Assembly: GCA_937915785.1 (NCBI GenBank)
Contig: CALGGY010000097.1
Coordinates: 1-20,597, forward strand
DNA length: 20,597 nt
From: an uncultured Bacteroidales bacterium
GTDB taxonomy: Bacteria; Bacteroidota; Bacteroidia; Bacteroidales; P3
Reading direction: 5' to 3'
Under the pieces are notes generated by a model. The model saw only the letters and a program-made list of their open reading frames with translations, searched no databases and had not been told where the DNA came from. Positions 6,014-14,763 of this stretch are shown here, piece after piece. Made by a program: the position numbers and the translations under genes. How positions within the stretch are numbered: the first letter of the stretch is position 1; the number at the start of each line of letters is the position of its first letter.

Positions 6014-8236
6014 ATGAAAAAATTTCTTTCCGAAAACCGGAGCAACCCATGGTTCTTGGCTTTTGTGGCCATTGCCGCCATTCTGCTTTTTGCCATGCCC
6101 ATAATGAGCCTCGACGCAGGCAACAGCGGCGATGAGGACGGTTTCCAAATACCGCAGGGCAAATTTGTGCTCGACTACTACAAAACCGACGGCGCCGACA
6201 CCACATGCCTGCAAGATATGGTGGAGATAGACGGCAGCAAACAAAGCTGGAACCTGAAATACTACGGCTGCTCGTTCGACGTGCTTACAGCTTGGTTCAA
6301 CGACACTTTCGGCATCGACGACATAGCCCGCTCGCGTCATATCTTCAACTCGCTGTGCGGCTGGCTGATAGTGCTGTTCGGCGGACTGATAGCTTGGCGC
6401 ATAGGCGGCTGGAAAGCGGGAGTTTTCGCGATGGCACTGCTGTTCCTCTCGCCACGACTGCTCGGACATTCGTTCAACAACCCCAAGGACATTCCCTTCG
6501 CCGCCGGAGTTACCATGTCCATATATTATATGATAATGTTTTTCCGCCATGCCCCACGGCCAAAATGGATCACCATGATAATGCTGGCGCTGAGCATAGC
6601 TTTTGCAATAAGCATACGTGTGGGCGGACTTATCATTTTCGGCTACTTCGGTCTTTTCGGCCTTATGTGGTCTGTCAAGGTGTATTTCGAAAGCCATAAG
6701 GGTGCCAAATCCAAAGCAAAAGCCGAGTACGCTTGGGGCGGAAAAGTGGGCTCCACCATACTGTGGGCCGCCGGCGTGTGCATCATAGGGTTCTTTGCCG
6801 GACTTATCATCTGGCCCTACGCATGGCAGTCGCCAATCGACAATGTGAAAGAGTCGTACGATGCCATGTCGCAGTTTGCCATCGCCATACGCCAGATTTT
6901 CGAAGGACAGATGCTGTGGTCCGACGTGCTGCCGTGGTACTACACCCCCAAGTTCATACTTATGACAATACCCATCGCCGTTATTGTGGGATTCCTGCTG
7001 TTCCCCTTCTTCGGAGCTTTCAAAAAGGACAAATGGGTGGAAAGCACCATGGTACTGTTCACCTGCATTTTCCCCATTTTCTGGATTGCTTACACCGGAG
7101 CCAACGTTTATGGCGGCTGGCGCCACTCGCTTTTCGCCTATCCTTCAATGGCTGTGGCGGCGGGACTTGGCTTTGCTACATTGGCCGAATTTCTCGGCAA
7201 CAAAAAGAAAACGCTGGGCATTGCTGGCAACGTGCTGCCGTTCGTGCTGCTCATCACTCCGGCCATGCATATTGTCAAAAACCACCCTTACGAATATGTG
7301 TATTTCAACGAGTTTGAAGGCGGCGCCCAGAAGGCTTTCACCAACTACGAGCTCGACTACTACTACCACTCGGTGCGCGAAGCCACAGAATGGGTGATGG
7401 CCAACGCCGAATCCTCCAACGAAAAAATTCAGGTGGGCTCGTGGCACGTAAACTCCACCAAGTACTTCCTCCGCACCGACACCACCCATTTCCGCCCGCG
7501 TTTTGTGCGCTGGTACCGCCGCGGCGAGTTCGACTGGGACTACGCCGTGTTCACCGTTACCGGAATTGCACCGGAATACCTGCGAAACAGCAACGTGTTC
7601 CCACCCAAAAACTGCGTGCACACCGTGGATGTGGACGGAGTGCCCATTGCCATTGTGCTGAAACGCACCGACAAATACGACTTCGAGGCCACCAAACTGA
7701 AAAAAGCCGGTCAGCTCGATACTGCCAAAACGCTTTATTTCAAATCGTTGGAAAGCAATCCCTACGACGAAACGGCCCTTATCAACCTTGCGGAGATTTA
7801 TCTGAACCAGCAGAAACCCGACAGCTGCCTGCTGATGACCGGCAGATACCTCAACGACATAGAATCCACCAGCGACGAGGCCAGCTATTTTGCCGCCTAC
7901 GCCCACCTGATGAAAGGCGACGCTCAGAAAGCCATCGACATAACCAACCAAATCATAGGCCACAACTACAAATACGGCGGTGCCTACCAGCTGCAGCTGC
8001 AGATACTGTTGCAGCAGAACAAACTGTCCGATGCCGAGCAGCTGATGGTGCGGATGATGGACGTGGACCTTGTGGACAACAAATTTGTAGCTACTTGGAT
8101 GATCATAAACAAAGCCAAAGGCCTCGATGAATACGGCGCCTACCGCAAACTGTACAAGGCTTTGGTGGACAGCTACACCAAACGCGGCAAAAAGAAAGAG
8201 GCCGCCATGTATCAGGACGCTCTCGACAGAATGTAA
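6014..8236 (+). CDS. Polytopic GT-C/GT39-like membrane glycosyltransferase with C-terminal TPR region
   Basis: This 740-residue integral membrane protein has a first membrane segment at about 12-33, followed by a loop with the acidic SGDEDGFQ sequence. That is where GT-C enzymes carry their catalytic Asp/Glu. Several more hydrophobic segments run to about residue 430, including SPRLLGHSFNNPKDIPFA and YGGWRHSLFAYPSMAVAAG. A soluble part follows, beginning with HPYEYVYFNEFEGG. From about residue 555 the sequence becomes helical repeats (KLKKAGQLDTAKTLYFKSLE, then ETALINLAEIYLNQQKPDSC and similar), which look like TPRs for protein contacts. GT-C enzymes use polyprenyl-phosphate sugars on the outer face of the inner membrane. 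The adjacent upstream GT2 (6-base gap) would make such a donor, and the PlsC-like gene follows after another 6 bases. The acceptor is unknown and the glycosyltransferase activity itself is inferred from fold and context. Confidence 0.75.
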   Translation: MKKFLSENRSNPWFLAFVAIAAILLFAMPIMSLDAGNSGDEDGFQIPQGKFVLDYYKTDGADTTCLQDMVEIDGSKQSWNLKYYGCSFDVLTAWFNDTFGIDDIARSRHIFNSLCGWLIVLFGGLIAWRIGGWKAGVFAMALLFLSPRLLGHSFNNPKDIPFAAGVTMSIYYMIMFFRHAPRPKWITMIMLALSIAFAISIRVGGLIIFGYFGLFGLMWSVKVYFESHKGAKSKAKAEYAWGGKVGSTILWAAGVCIIGFFAGLIIWPYAWQSPIDNVKESYDAMSQFAIAIRQIFEGQMLWSDVLPWYYTPKFILMTIPIAVIVGFLLFPFFGAFKKDKWVESTMVLFTCIFPIFWIAYTGANVYGGWRHSLFAYPSMAVAAGLGFATLAEFLGNKKKTLGIAGNVLPFVLLITPAMHIVKNHPYEYVYFNEFEGGAQKAFTNYELDYYYHSVREATEWVMANAESSNEKIQVGSWHVNSTKYFLRTDTTHFRPRFVRWYRRGEFDWDYAVFTVTGIAPEYLRNSNVFPPKNCVHTVDVDGVPIAIVLKRTDKYDFEATKLKKAGQLDTAKTLYFKSLESNPYDETALINLAEIYLNQQKPDSCLLMTGRYLNDIESTSDEASYFAAYAHLMKGDAQKAIDITNQIIGHNYKYGGAYQLQLQILLQQNKLSDAEQLMVRMMDVDLVDNKFVATWMIINKAKGLDEYGAYRKLYKALVDSYTKRGKKKEAAMYQDALDRM

Positions 8237-8242
8237 ACAACT

Positions 8243-8827
8243 ATGAAAGCACGTTTTTGGCGTTTTGTACTTAAAATTTTCGGCTGGCGGTTCAACGAGG
8301 GCAACAATCCCGACCTTCACCGCTGCGTGCTGATAATGGCCCCGCACACCAGCGTGTGGGACTTCGTCATAGGGCGCATTTCGCTGTGGATTATGGGTGT
8401 GAAGTCGCACATCCTTATCAAAAAAGAGTTCTTCAAAGGGCCGCTTGGACCCATGCTCCGGCATTGGGGCGGCGTGTCCATCGACCGCGGCAACCGCCAC
8501 AACAACGTGGTGCAACAGGTGGTGAAACAGTTCCACGACAACAAGCGTTTCACCCTTGTGGTAACTCCCGAAGGCACCCGCAAATACACAAAACACTGGA
8601 AACGTGGGTTTTACGACATCGCCAAGGGCGCCAACGTACCCATTGTCCTGACCTACATCGACTACGCCAAAAAACAGTCGGGAGTTTGGGAATCGTTCAT
8701 CCCCTCAGGCAATTACGACAACGACATCATCGAAATTCAAAACCATTACAAAAATATCGGCGCCAAATATCCCGAAAACTTCAACATGAGCCGAATGTAT
8801 TGGGATAGCGACGCCAAAAAACTATAG
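8243..8827 (+). CDS. PlsC-like lysophospholipid/glycolipid acyltransferase
   Basis: The 194-residue protein has the PlsC/LPLAT signatures: HTSVWD (His35 to Asp40, the catalytic HX4D box), KKEFFKGPLGPMLRHWGG (second block), SIDRGNRHN, TPEGTRK (EGTR at 110-113, phosphate-binding block), and NVPIVLTYIDY. Members transfer acyl chains from acyl-ACP or acyl-CoA to lysophosphatidate or related lipids at the inner membrane. At 194 residues it is shorter than a canonical PlsC and lacks an obvious N-terminal membrane anchor. It resembles the small acyltransferases often annotated as 1-acyl-glycerol-3-phosphate acyltransferase in Bacteroidota. It is third in the operon with two glycosyltransferases, so a glycolipid acceptor is as plausible as phosphatidic acid synthesis. 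Confidence 0.85.
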   Translation: MKARFWRFVLKIFGWRFNEGNNPDLHRCVLIMAPHTSVWDFVIGRISLWIMGVKSHILIKKEFFKGPLGPMLRHWGGVSIDRGNRHNNVVQQVVKQFHDNKRFTLVVTPEGTRKYTKHWKRGFYDIAKGANVPIVLTYIDYAKKQSGVWESFIPSGNYDNDIIEIQNHYKNIGAKYPENFNMSRMYWDSDAKKL

Positions 8828-8846
8828 GAAACAAAAAGATACATAT

Positions 8847-8863
8847 CAGTGTCGGAGACACTG
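8847..8863. repeat. Perfect small palindrome
   Basis: CAGTGTC (8847-8853), GGA loop, GACACTG (8857-8863) is a perfect 7-bp hairpin 19 bases after the acyltransferase stop codon. It has no T tract, so it is not a standard terminator. It is the first of four hairpins in this gap. Confidence 0.8.
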
Positions 8864-8875
8864 CACTATTAATAA

Positions 8876-8904
8876 CCCCTGACAAGCGAAGCGCAGTCTG
8901 GGGA
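8876..8904. repeat. REP-like palindrome, copy 1
   Basis: The segment folds as CCCC-T-GAC-AA-GCG-(AAG)-CGC-A-GTC-T-GGGG: CCCC with GGGG, a T-T mismatch, GAC with GTC, a small internal loop, then GCG with CGC. Bases 8877-8904 are repeated exactly at 8937-8964, a 28-nt direct repeat with a 60-base period. GC content is high compared with the flanks. Confidence 0.85.
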
Positions 8905-8910
8905 GAGCTC

Positions 8911-8925
8911 GCACGGACGAAGTGC
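8911..8925. repeat. Short inverted repeat between the two REP-like copies
   Basis: GCAC (8911-8914) and GTGC (8922-8925) bracket GGACGAA. The loop is similar in composition to those of the flanking palindromes. Confidence 0.5.
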
Positions 8926-8936
8926 TGTGTGAAGCG

Positions 8937-8964
8937 CCCTGACAAGCGAAGCGCAGTCTGGGGA
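8937..8964. repeat. REP-like palindrome, copy 2
   Basis: This is an exact 28-nt copy of 8877-8904 with the same hairpin. It ends 26 bases before the aspS start codon, so a transcript reading through from the glycosyltransferase operon into aspS would carry both structures. Confidence 0.85.
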
Positions 8965-8990
8965 CAAACAAATAAAAAAACACCATAACA

Positions 8991-10745
8991 ATGTACAGGA
9001 CACACACTTGTGGAGAATTGACAATCAACAATGTAGGCCAGCGCGTAACTCTCTGTGGCTGGCTACAGCGCTCCCGCGACCTTGGCGGGATGACTTTCAT
9101 CGACCTGCGCGACCGCTACGGCATCACCCAGCTGGCGTTCAACATGGAAACCAACGCCGACCTCTGCCAGCAGGCACGCCGTTTGGGACGTGAGTTCGTG
9201 CTTCAGGCCGAAGGCACCGTGGCCGAACGAAGCAGCAAAAACAACAAAATACCTACAGGCGACATCGAGATAATTGTTGAAAAACTGACGGTGCTCAACG
9301 AGTCGAAACTGCCGCCCTTCACCATAGAGGACAACAGCGACGGCGGCGACGACCTGCGTATGAAATACCGTTATCTAGACATACGCCGCAACCCCGTGCG
9401 CCGCAACCTCGAGCTGCGCCACCGCATGGCCATGCTCACACGCAACTACCTGAGCAACCTCGGTTTCCTCGAAATAGAAACCCCCATGCTCATAAAATCC
9501 ACACCCGAAGGGGCCCGCGACTTTGTGGTGCCCAGCCGCATGAACCCGGGCGAGTTCTACGCCCTGCCGCAGTCGCCACAGCAATACAAACAGCTGCTTA
9601 TGGTGGCCGGCATGGACCGTTATTTCCAGATAGTGCGCTGTTTCCGCGACGAGGACCTGCGTGCCGACCGCCAGCCGGAGTTCACACAGATAGACTGCGA
9701 AATGTCGTTTGTGGAACAGGAGGACGTGCTCAACACTTTCGAAGGATTGGCAAAACACCTGTTCAAAGAGGTGAAAGGCTTGGAGTTTGGCAATTTCCCA
9801 CGTATGACCTGGCACGACGCCATGCGGCTATACGGCAGCGACAAGCCCGACATCCGTTTCGGAATGCAGTTTGTGGAGCTCAACGACGTGGCCAAAGACC
9901 ATGGCTTCGGCCTTTTCGACAGTGCCGAACTTGTGGTAGGCATCTGCGCACAAGGCTGTGCCGAATACACCCGCAAACAGCTCGACGCACTCACCGAATT
10001 CGTGAAACGTCCGCAGGTTGGAGCCGGCGGTATGGTGTACATAAAATACAACTCCGACGGCACTTTCAAATCGTCGGTGGACAAATTCTACACACAGGAC
10101 AACCTCAAAGCCTTTGCCGACCGTTTCGGCGCCAAGCCCGGCGACCTGATGCTGATACTCTGCGGACCCGCCATGAAGACCCGTGTACAGCTCTGCGCCC
10201 TGCGTCTGGAAATGGGCAGCCAGATGGGTCTGCGCAATCCCGACCAATACGCTCCGCTGTGGGTTGTCGATTTCCCCTTGTTGGAATGGGACGACGAAAC
10301 CCAGCGCTACTACGCCATGCACCACCCCTTTACCGCCCCCAAGCCCGAAGACGAGACACTTTTGGACGACCCGTCGCGCTGGGGCGACATACGTGCCAAC
10401 GCTTACGACATAGTGATGAACGGCGTGGAGGTTGGCGGTGGATCCATACGTATCCACAACCGCACTTTGCAGAACAAGATGTTCCACACCCTCGGTTTCA
10501 CCGACGAATCGGCACAGGAACAGTTCGGTTTCCTGATGGGAGCTTTCGAATACGGCGCACCGCCGCACGCAGGTCTGGCCTTCGGGTTCGACAGGCTGTG
10601 CTCGCTCTTCGGCGGCTGCGACAGCATCCGCGATTTCATAGCCTTCCCCAAGAACAACGCCGGCCGCGACGTGATGAGCGGCAGCCCGTCACCAATCTCC
10701 AACGCACAGCTCAACGAGCTGCAGATAAAGGTGGATCTTAAATAA
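8991..10745 (+). CDS. aspS: Aspartate--tRNA ligase
   Basis: This 584-residue cytosolic class II synthetase charges tRNA-Asp. The N-terminal OB-fold anticodon domain (about 1-110) contains VTLCGWLQRSRDLGGMTF. The catalytic core shows GFLEIETPMLIKSTPEGARD, PQSPQQYKQLLMVAGMDRYF, motif 2 FRDEDLRADRQPEFTQID and motif 3 GLAFGFDRL near the C-terminus. The length fits the bacterial type with an inserted GAD domain. In RDLGG the residue after Asp is Leu. As I recall, the non-discriminating bacterial enzyme that also charges tRNA-Asn carries His at this site, so this copy looks discriminating (inference). No TAnnTTTG promoter is seen in the 163-base gap upstream, which instead holds the REP-like palindromes. 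It may be read from the upstream operon. A strong terminator follows. Confidence 0.97.
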   Translation: MYRTHTCGELTINNVGQRVTLCGWLQRSRDLGGMTFIDLRDRYGITQLAFNMETNADLCQQARRLGREFVLQAEGTVAERSSKNNKIPTGDIEIIVEKLTVLNESKLPPFTIEDNSDGGDDLRMKYRYLDIRRNPVRRNLELRHRMAMLTRNYLSNLGFLEIETPMLIKSTPEGARDFVVPSRMNPGEFYALPQSPQQYKQLLMVAGMDRYFQIVRCFRDEDLRADRQPEFTQIDCEMSFVEQEDVLNTFEGLAKHLFKEVKGLEFGNFPRMTWHDAMRLYGSDKPDIRFGMQFVELNDVAKDHGFGLFDSAELVVGICAQGCAEYTRKQLDALTEFVKRPQVGAGGMVYIKYNSDGTFKSSVDKFYTQDNLKAFADRFGAKPGDLMLILCGPAMKTRVQLCALRLEMGSQMGLRNPDQYAPLWVVDFPLLEWDDETQRYYAMHHPFTAPKPEDETLLDDPSRWGDIRANAYDIVMNGVEVGGGSIRIHNRTLQNKMFHTLGFTDESAQEQFGFLMGAFEYGAPPHAGLAFGFDRLCSLFGGCDSIRDFIAFPKNNAGRDVMSGSPSPISNAQLNELQIKVDLK

Positions 10746-10764
10746 GTTAGCTTTATACTTCAAC

Positions 10765-10801
10765 AAAAAAAGCGGTGAAACGTCTCTCACCGCTTTTTTT
10801 T
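10765..10801 (+). terminator. Terminator of aspS
   Basis: GCGGTGA (10772-10778) pairs with TCACCGC (10787-10793), with an 8-nt loop, seven A before and eight T after. The symmetry allows function in both directions. Confidence 0.92.
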
Positions 10802-10811
10802 CGTCATATAC

Positions 10812-10846
10812 AAAAAAAGGACGGCAACCCCTGCGGATTTCCGTCC
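10812..10846 (-). terminator. Terminator of the thrS-infC-rpmI-rplT-rplS operon
   Basis: On the minus strand GGACGG (10846-10841) pairs with CCGTCC (10824-10819), followed by seven T (10818-10812). It lies 43 bases past the rplS stop codon, back to back with the aspS terminator. Confidence 0.85.
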
Positions 10847-10889
10847 CTTAGTCTTATACACCTTAAACTTATTAAAGCGGCTGGGAATG

Positions 10890-11243
10890 TTATTTCCTTC
10901 TTTCTTTAATACGAGCTTTTTTACCTGTAAGATTGCGGAGATAGAAGATGCGGGCCCTGCGCACAACACCGTGTTTGTTTACATCGATTTGTTCGATGAA
11001 AGGCGATGTGAACGGGAATATTCTTTCCACACCTACGCCACTCGATATCTTGCGAACAGTAAAGGTTTTTGATACCCCGCTTCCGGAGAGTTGCAGTACA
11101 ACTCCTTGGAACTGCTGGATACGTTCTTTGTTTCCTTCGCGGATTTTGTAGTGGACAGTGATGGTGTCGCCGGCCTTAAAATCAGGGAACTCTTTACGTT
11201 CTACCTGATCTTCAACAAATTGCATTAACTGTGTTTTTCCCAT
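10890..11243 (-). CDS. rplS: 50S ribosomal protein bL19
   Basis: The 117-residue protein is a typical bL19: FKAGDTITVHYKIREGNKERIQQFQGVVLQ, then FTVRKISSGVGVERIFPFTSPFIEQIDV, then VVRRARIFYLRNLTGKKARIKE. It lies at the subunit interface of the ribosome. It is the last gene of the translation operon, 37 bases after rplT with no terminator or promoter between. In many bacteria rplS sits with rpsP-rimM-trmD, so its position behind rplT is a lineage-specific arrangement. Confidence 0.97.
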   Translation of the reverse strand: MGKTQLMQFVEDQVERKEFPDFKAGDTITVHYKIREGNKERIQQFQGVVLQLSGSGVSKTFTVRKISSGVGVERIFPFTSPFIEQIDVNKHGVVRRARIFYLRNLTGKKARIKERRK

Positions 11244-11280
11244 GACTTAAAGTGTTTGAAAAGTTCTACTTAGTGTTTAC

Positions 11281-11628
11281 TTACTTTTTCACCATCTTTA
11301 CAACGGCGGTGAAAGCTTCGGGGTGGTTCATGGCCAAGTCGGCGAGAACTTTGCGGTTCAAACCAACGTTGGCTTTGTGCACCTGGCCCATAAATACCGA
11401 GTACGACACACCGTTGAGGCGGCAACCGGCGTTGATACGGTTGATCCACAGCGAGCGGAACTCTCTTTTCTTGCATTTTCTGTCACGATATGCGTATTGC
11501 TGGCCTTTTTCCCATTTGTTTTTGGCTACTGTCCAAACGTTTTTACCTCTGCCCCAATATCCTTTGGTGCGGTTGAGGATTTTTTTTCTGCGTGCTCTTG
11601 AAGCAACTGCGTTTACTGATCTTGGCAT
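11281..11628 (-). CDS. rplT: 50S ribosomal protein bL20
   Basis: This 115-residue protein begins MPRSVNAVASRARRKKILNR and contains GYWGRGKNVWTVAKN and FRSLWINRINAGCRLNG, the standard bL20 sequence. It binds 23S rRNA early in 50S assembly. In several bacteria it also represses its own operon by binding a structure that mimics its rRNA site. Here the 120-base gap between rpmI and rplT is long for this operon and is structured, so feedback control is plausible. Confidence 0.97.
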   Translation of the reverse strand: MPRSVNAVASRARRKKILNRTKGYWGRGKNVWTVAKNKWEKGQQYAYRDRKCKKREFRSLWINRINAGCRLNGVSYSVFMGQVHKANVGLNRKVLADLAMNHPEAFTAVVKMVKK

Positions 11629-11646
11629 AATGTTTAATTTTTTTTC

Positions 11647-11753
11647 GTTCCGGCGGCGGGCCGCAAAGGGTCTGCACTTGTCATTTCATTTTTTTCGGCG
11701 CGGAACAATGGTTAATAACTCCTTGTTTGTTTCATAAGGCACTGTACCTTATG
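11647..11753 (-). promoter_or_regulatory. Structured rpmI-rplT spacer, candidate L20-responsive element
   Basis: On the minus strand a 7-bp hairpin CATAAGG/CCTTATG (11753-11747 with 11739-11733) overlaps the rpmI stop codon and has no U tract. Downstream, GTTCCG (11706-11701) pairs perfectly with CGGAAC (11652-11647) and encloses a GC-rich hairpin GCGG/CCGC (11664-11661 with 11656-11653). That stem ends 18 bases before the rplT start codon. The structures are seen; binding by L20 is inferred from operons in other bacteria. Confidence 0.4.
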
Positions 11754-11943
11754 CTAAAAGCATTTCTTTCACGCGTTTTTCGTCGTCGCGGCTTACCAGG
11801 TCGGTATGTGTGAGGTTACGTTTCTGGCAAGTCTCCTTTTTGGTCAGAATGTGGCTGTGATAGGCATGCTTGCGTTTGATTTTGCCGGTGCCGGTGAGAG
11901 CAAATCTCTTTTTGGCAGCGGATTTCGTTTTTAATCTTGGCAT
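11749..11943 (-). CDS. rpmI: 50S ribosomal protein bL35
   Basis: The 64-residue basic protein MPRLKTKSAAKKRFALTGTG...KIKRKHAYHSHILTKK is a standard-length bL35, a small protein of the large subunit. It lies 65 bases after infC and 120 bases before rplT in the conserved infC-rpmI-rplT order. Confidence 0.96.
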   Translation of the reverse strand: MPRLKTKSAAKKRFALTGTGKIKRKHAYHSHILTKKETCQKRNLTHTDLVSRDDEKRVKEMLLA

Positions 11944-12008
11944 TGTCTTTACTGTTTTTAATGGTTAACTAACTACTTATGTTTTTGGTATATAAGATTC
12001 GAATTGTG

Positions 12009-12569
12009 CTATTTTTTCGGGGCAATTATCATAAGCATACGTTTGCCTTCCATCTGCGGCATTTTTTCGGGCTTGCCGTATTCCAGCAGCGCTTCGGCAA
12101 ACTTGAGCAGTATTTTCTCGCCCTGCTCCTTGTATATTATGGTACGTCCTTTGAAATACACGTCCACTTTCACCTTGGAGCCCTCTTTGAGGAACTTGAT
12201 GGCGTGGTTGAGTTTGAAATTGAAGTCGTGGTCGTCGGTTTGCGGCCCAAGACGTATCTCCTTCACCACCACCTTGCTCGAGTTCGACTTCTGGTCTTTT
12301 TGTTTTTTCTTCAGTTCGTACAGAAACTTCTGGTAATCAACAATTTTACATACTGGTGGCTGTGCGTTTGGCGATATTTCCACAAGGTCGAGGCCACGCT
12401 CGTAGGCCATTTCCAGAGCCTCTTTGATATTGTATATCTTTGGTTCGATGTTTTCGCCAACCACGCGCACGGCTGGTTCGTTGATAAACTCGTTGATACG
12501 GTGCAGGGCCTCTTTTTTCACAGGTCCGCGGCCGCGTATCGGTTTCCTATGTTTGTTGGGAATTGCTAT
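12009..12569 (-). CDS. infC: Translation initiation factor IF-3, with probable AUA start codon
   Basis: IF-3 binds the 30S subunit and rejects wrong initiator tRNA or start codons. The body is clear: HRINEFINEPAVRVVGENIE, EALEMAYERGLDLVEISP, PPVCKIVDYQKFLYELKKKQ, then the C-domain through KEIRLGPQTDDHDFN and a terminal IAPKK. The only conventional start in frame is a GTG at 12521, with no ribosome-binding site and with little sequence before HRIN. Sixteen codons upstream, ATA at 12569-12567 is 9 nt from a clean AGGAG, and an in-frame TAG lies five codons further up at 12584. Starting there gives 186 residues beginning (M)AIPNKHRKPIRGRGPVKKE, a basic N-terminal extension like that of other Bacteroidota IF-3 proteins as I recall them. 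ATT at 12563 is a second option but lies 15 nt from AGGAG. A rare start codon fits IF-3 autoregulation as known for AUU in E. coli. Confidence 0.93.
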   Translation of the reverse strand: MAIPNKHRKPIRGRGPVKKEALHRINEFINEPAVRVVGENIEPKIYNIKEALEMAYERGLDLVEISPNAQPPVCKIVDYQKFLYELKKKQKDQKSNSSKVVVKEIRLGPQTDDHDFNFKLNHAIKFLKEGSKVKVDVYFKGRTIIYKEQGEKILLKFAEALLEYGKPEKMPQMEGKRMLMIIAPKK

Positions 12570-12578
12570 AACTTGGTT

Positions 12579-12583
12579 CTCCT
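12579..12583 (-). promoter_or_regulatory. Shine-Dalgarno of infC that decides its start
   Basis: AGGAG on the minus strand (12583-12579) is followed by 9 nt and then the ATA codon at 12569. It overlaps the TAG that closes the reading frame, so no AUG, GUG or UUG lies between it and codon 17. Confidence 0.65.
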
Positions 12584-12603
12584 ATTTTAAATTAATACTT
12601 TAT

Positions 12604-14541
<1,938 letters not shown>

Positions 14542-14628
14542 TATATCGATTGCTCTTTGTATTGCTTAATATCTTAAAACAATGGTATTCAGTAGATTGC
14601 AATAAATCTATAGGATAACATCGTACTG

Positions 14629-14660
14629 CAAATATACGTTTTTTTTTGCAATCGGCAAAA
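14629..14660 (-). promoter_or_regulatory. Promoter of the thrS operon
   Basis: On the minus strand TTTTG (14660-14656), a 19-nt spacer and TATATTTG (14636-14629) form a perfect Bacteroidota promoter. The spacer and the sequence just upstream closely resemble those of the promoter at 16419-16450. Confidence 0.85.
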
Positions 14661-14721
14661 TTTATTAAAACAGGAGTTATTTATCATTGAAACAACGATT
14701 CGAGTGGGACATTTTTCAAAA

Positions 14722-14755
14722 CAAAATGGTTGCATACTACTATGCAGCCATTTTG
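14722..14755 (-). terminator. Hairpin downstream of the sorting-domain protein gene, likely terminator
   Basis: CAAAATGG-T-TGCATA (14722-14736) and TATGCA-G-CCATTTTG (14741-14755) form a 14-bp stem with one mismatched position and a 4-nt loop, 9 bases after the stop codon at 14764. On the minus strand the 3' side is rich in T (CCATTTTG then TTTTG). The T tract is interrupted, so efficiency is uncertain. Confidence 0.65.
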
Positions 14756-14763
14756 CATAATAA

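Noticed and set aside
7145..8596. Minus-strand open frame of 483 codons opposite the GT-C and acyltransferase genes
   Set aside because: It spans two well-supported genes on the other strand and shows no motifs.
8877..8964. CRISPR-like array from the two 28-nt repeats
   Set aside because: Only two copies, with a 32-base spacer that itself contains an inverted repeat, and no cas genes. REP-like elements fit better.
10787..10969. Minus-strand open frame of 60 codons after rplS
   Set aside because: It overlaps both terminators and the rplS 3' end and shows no family resemblance.
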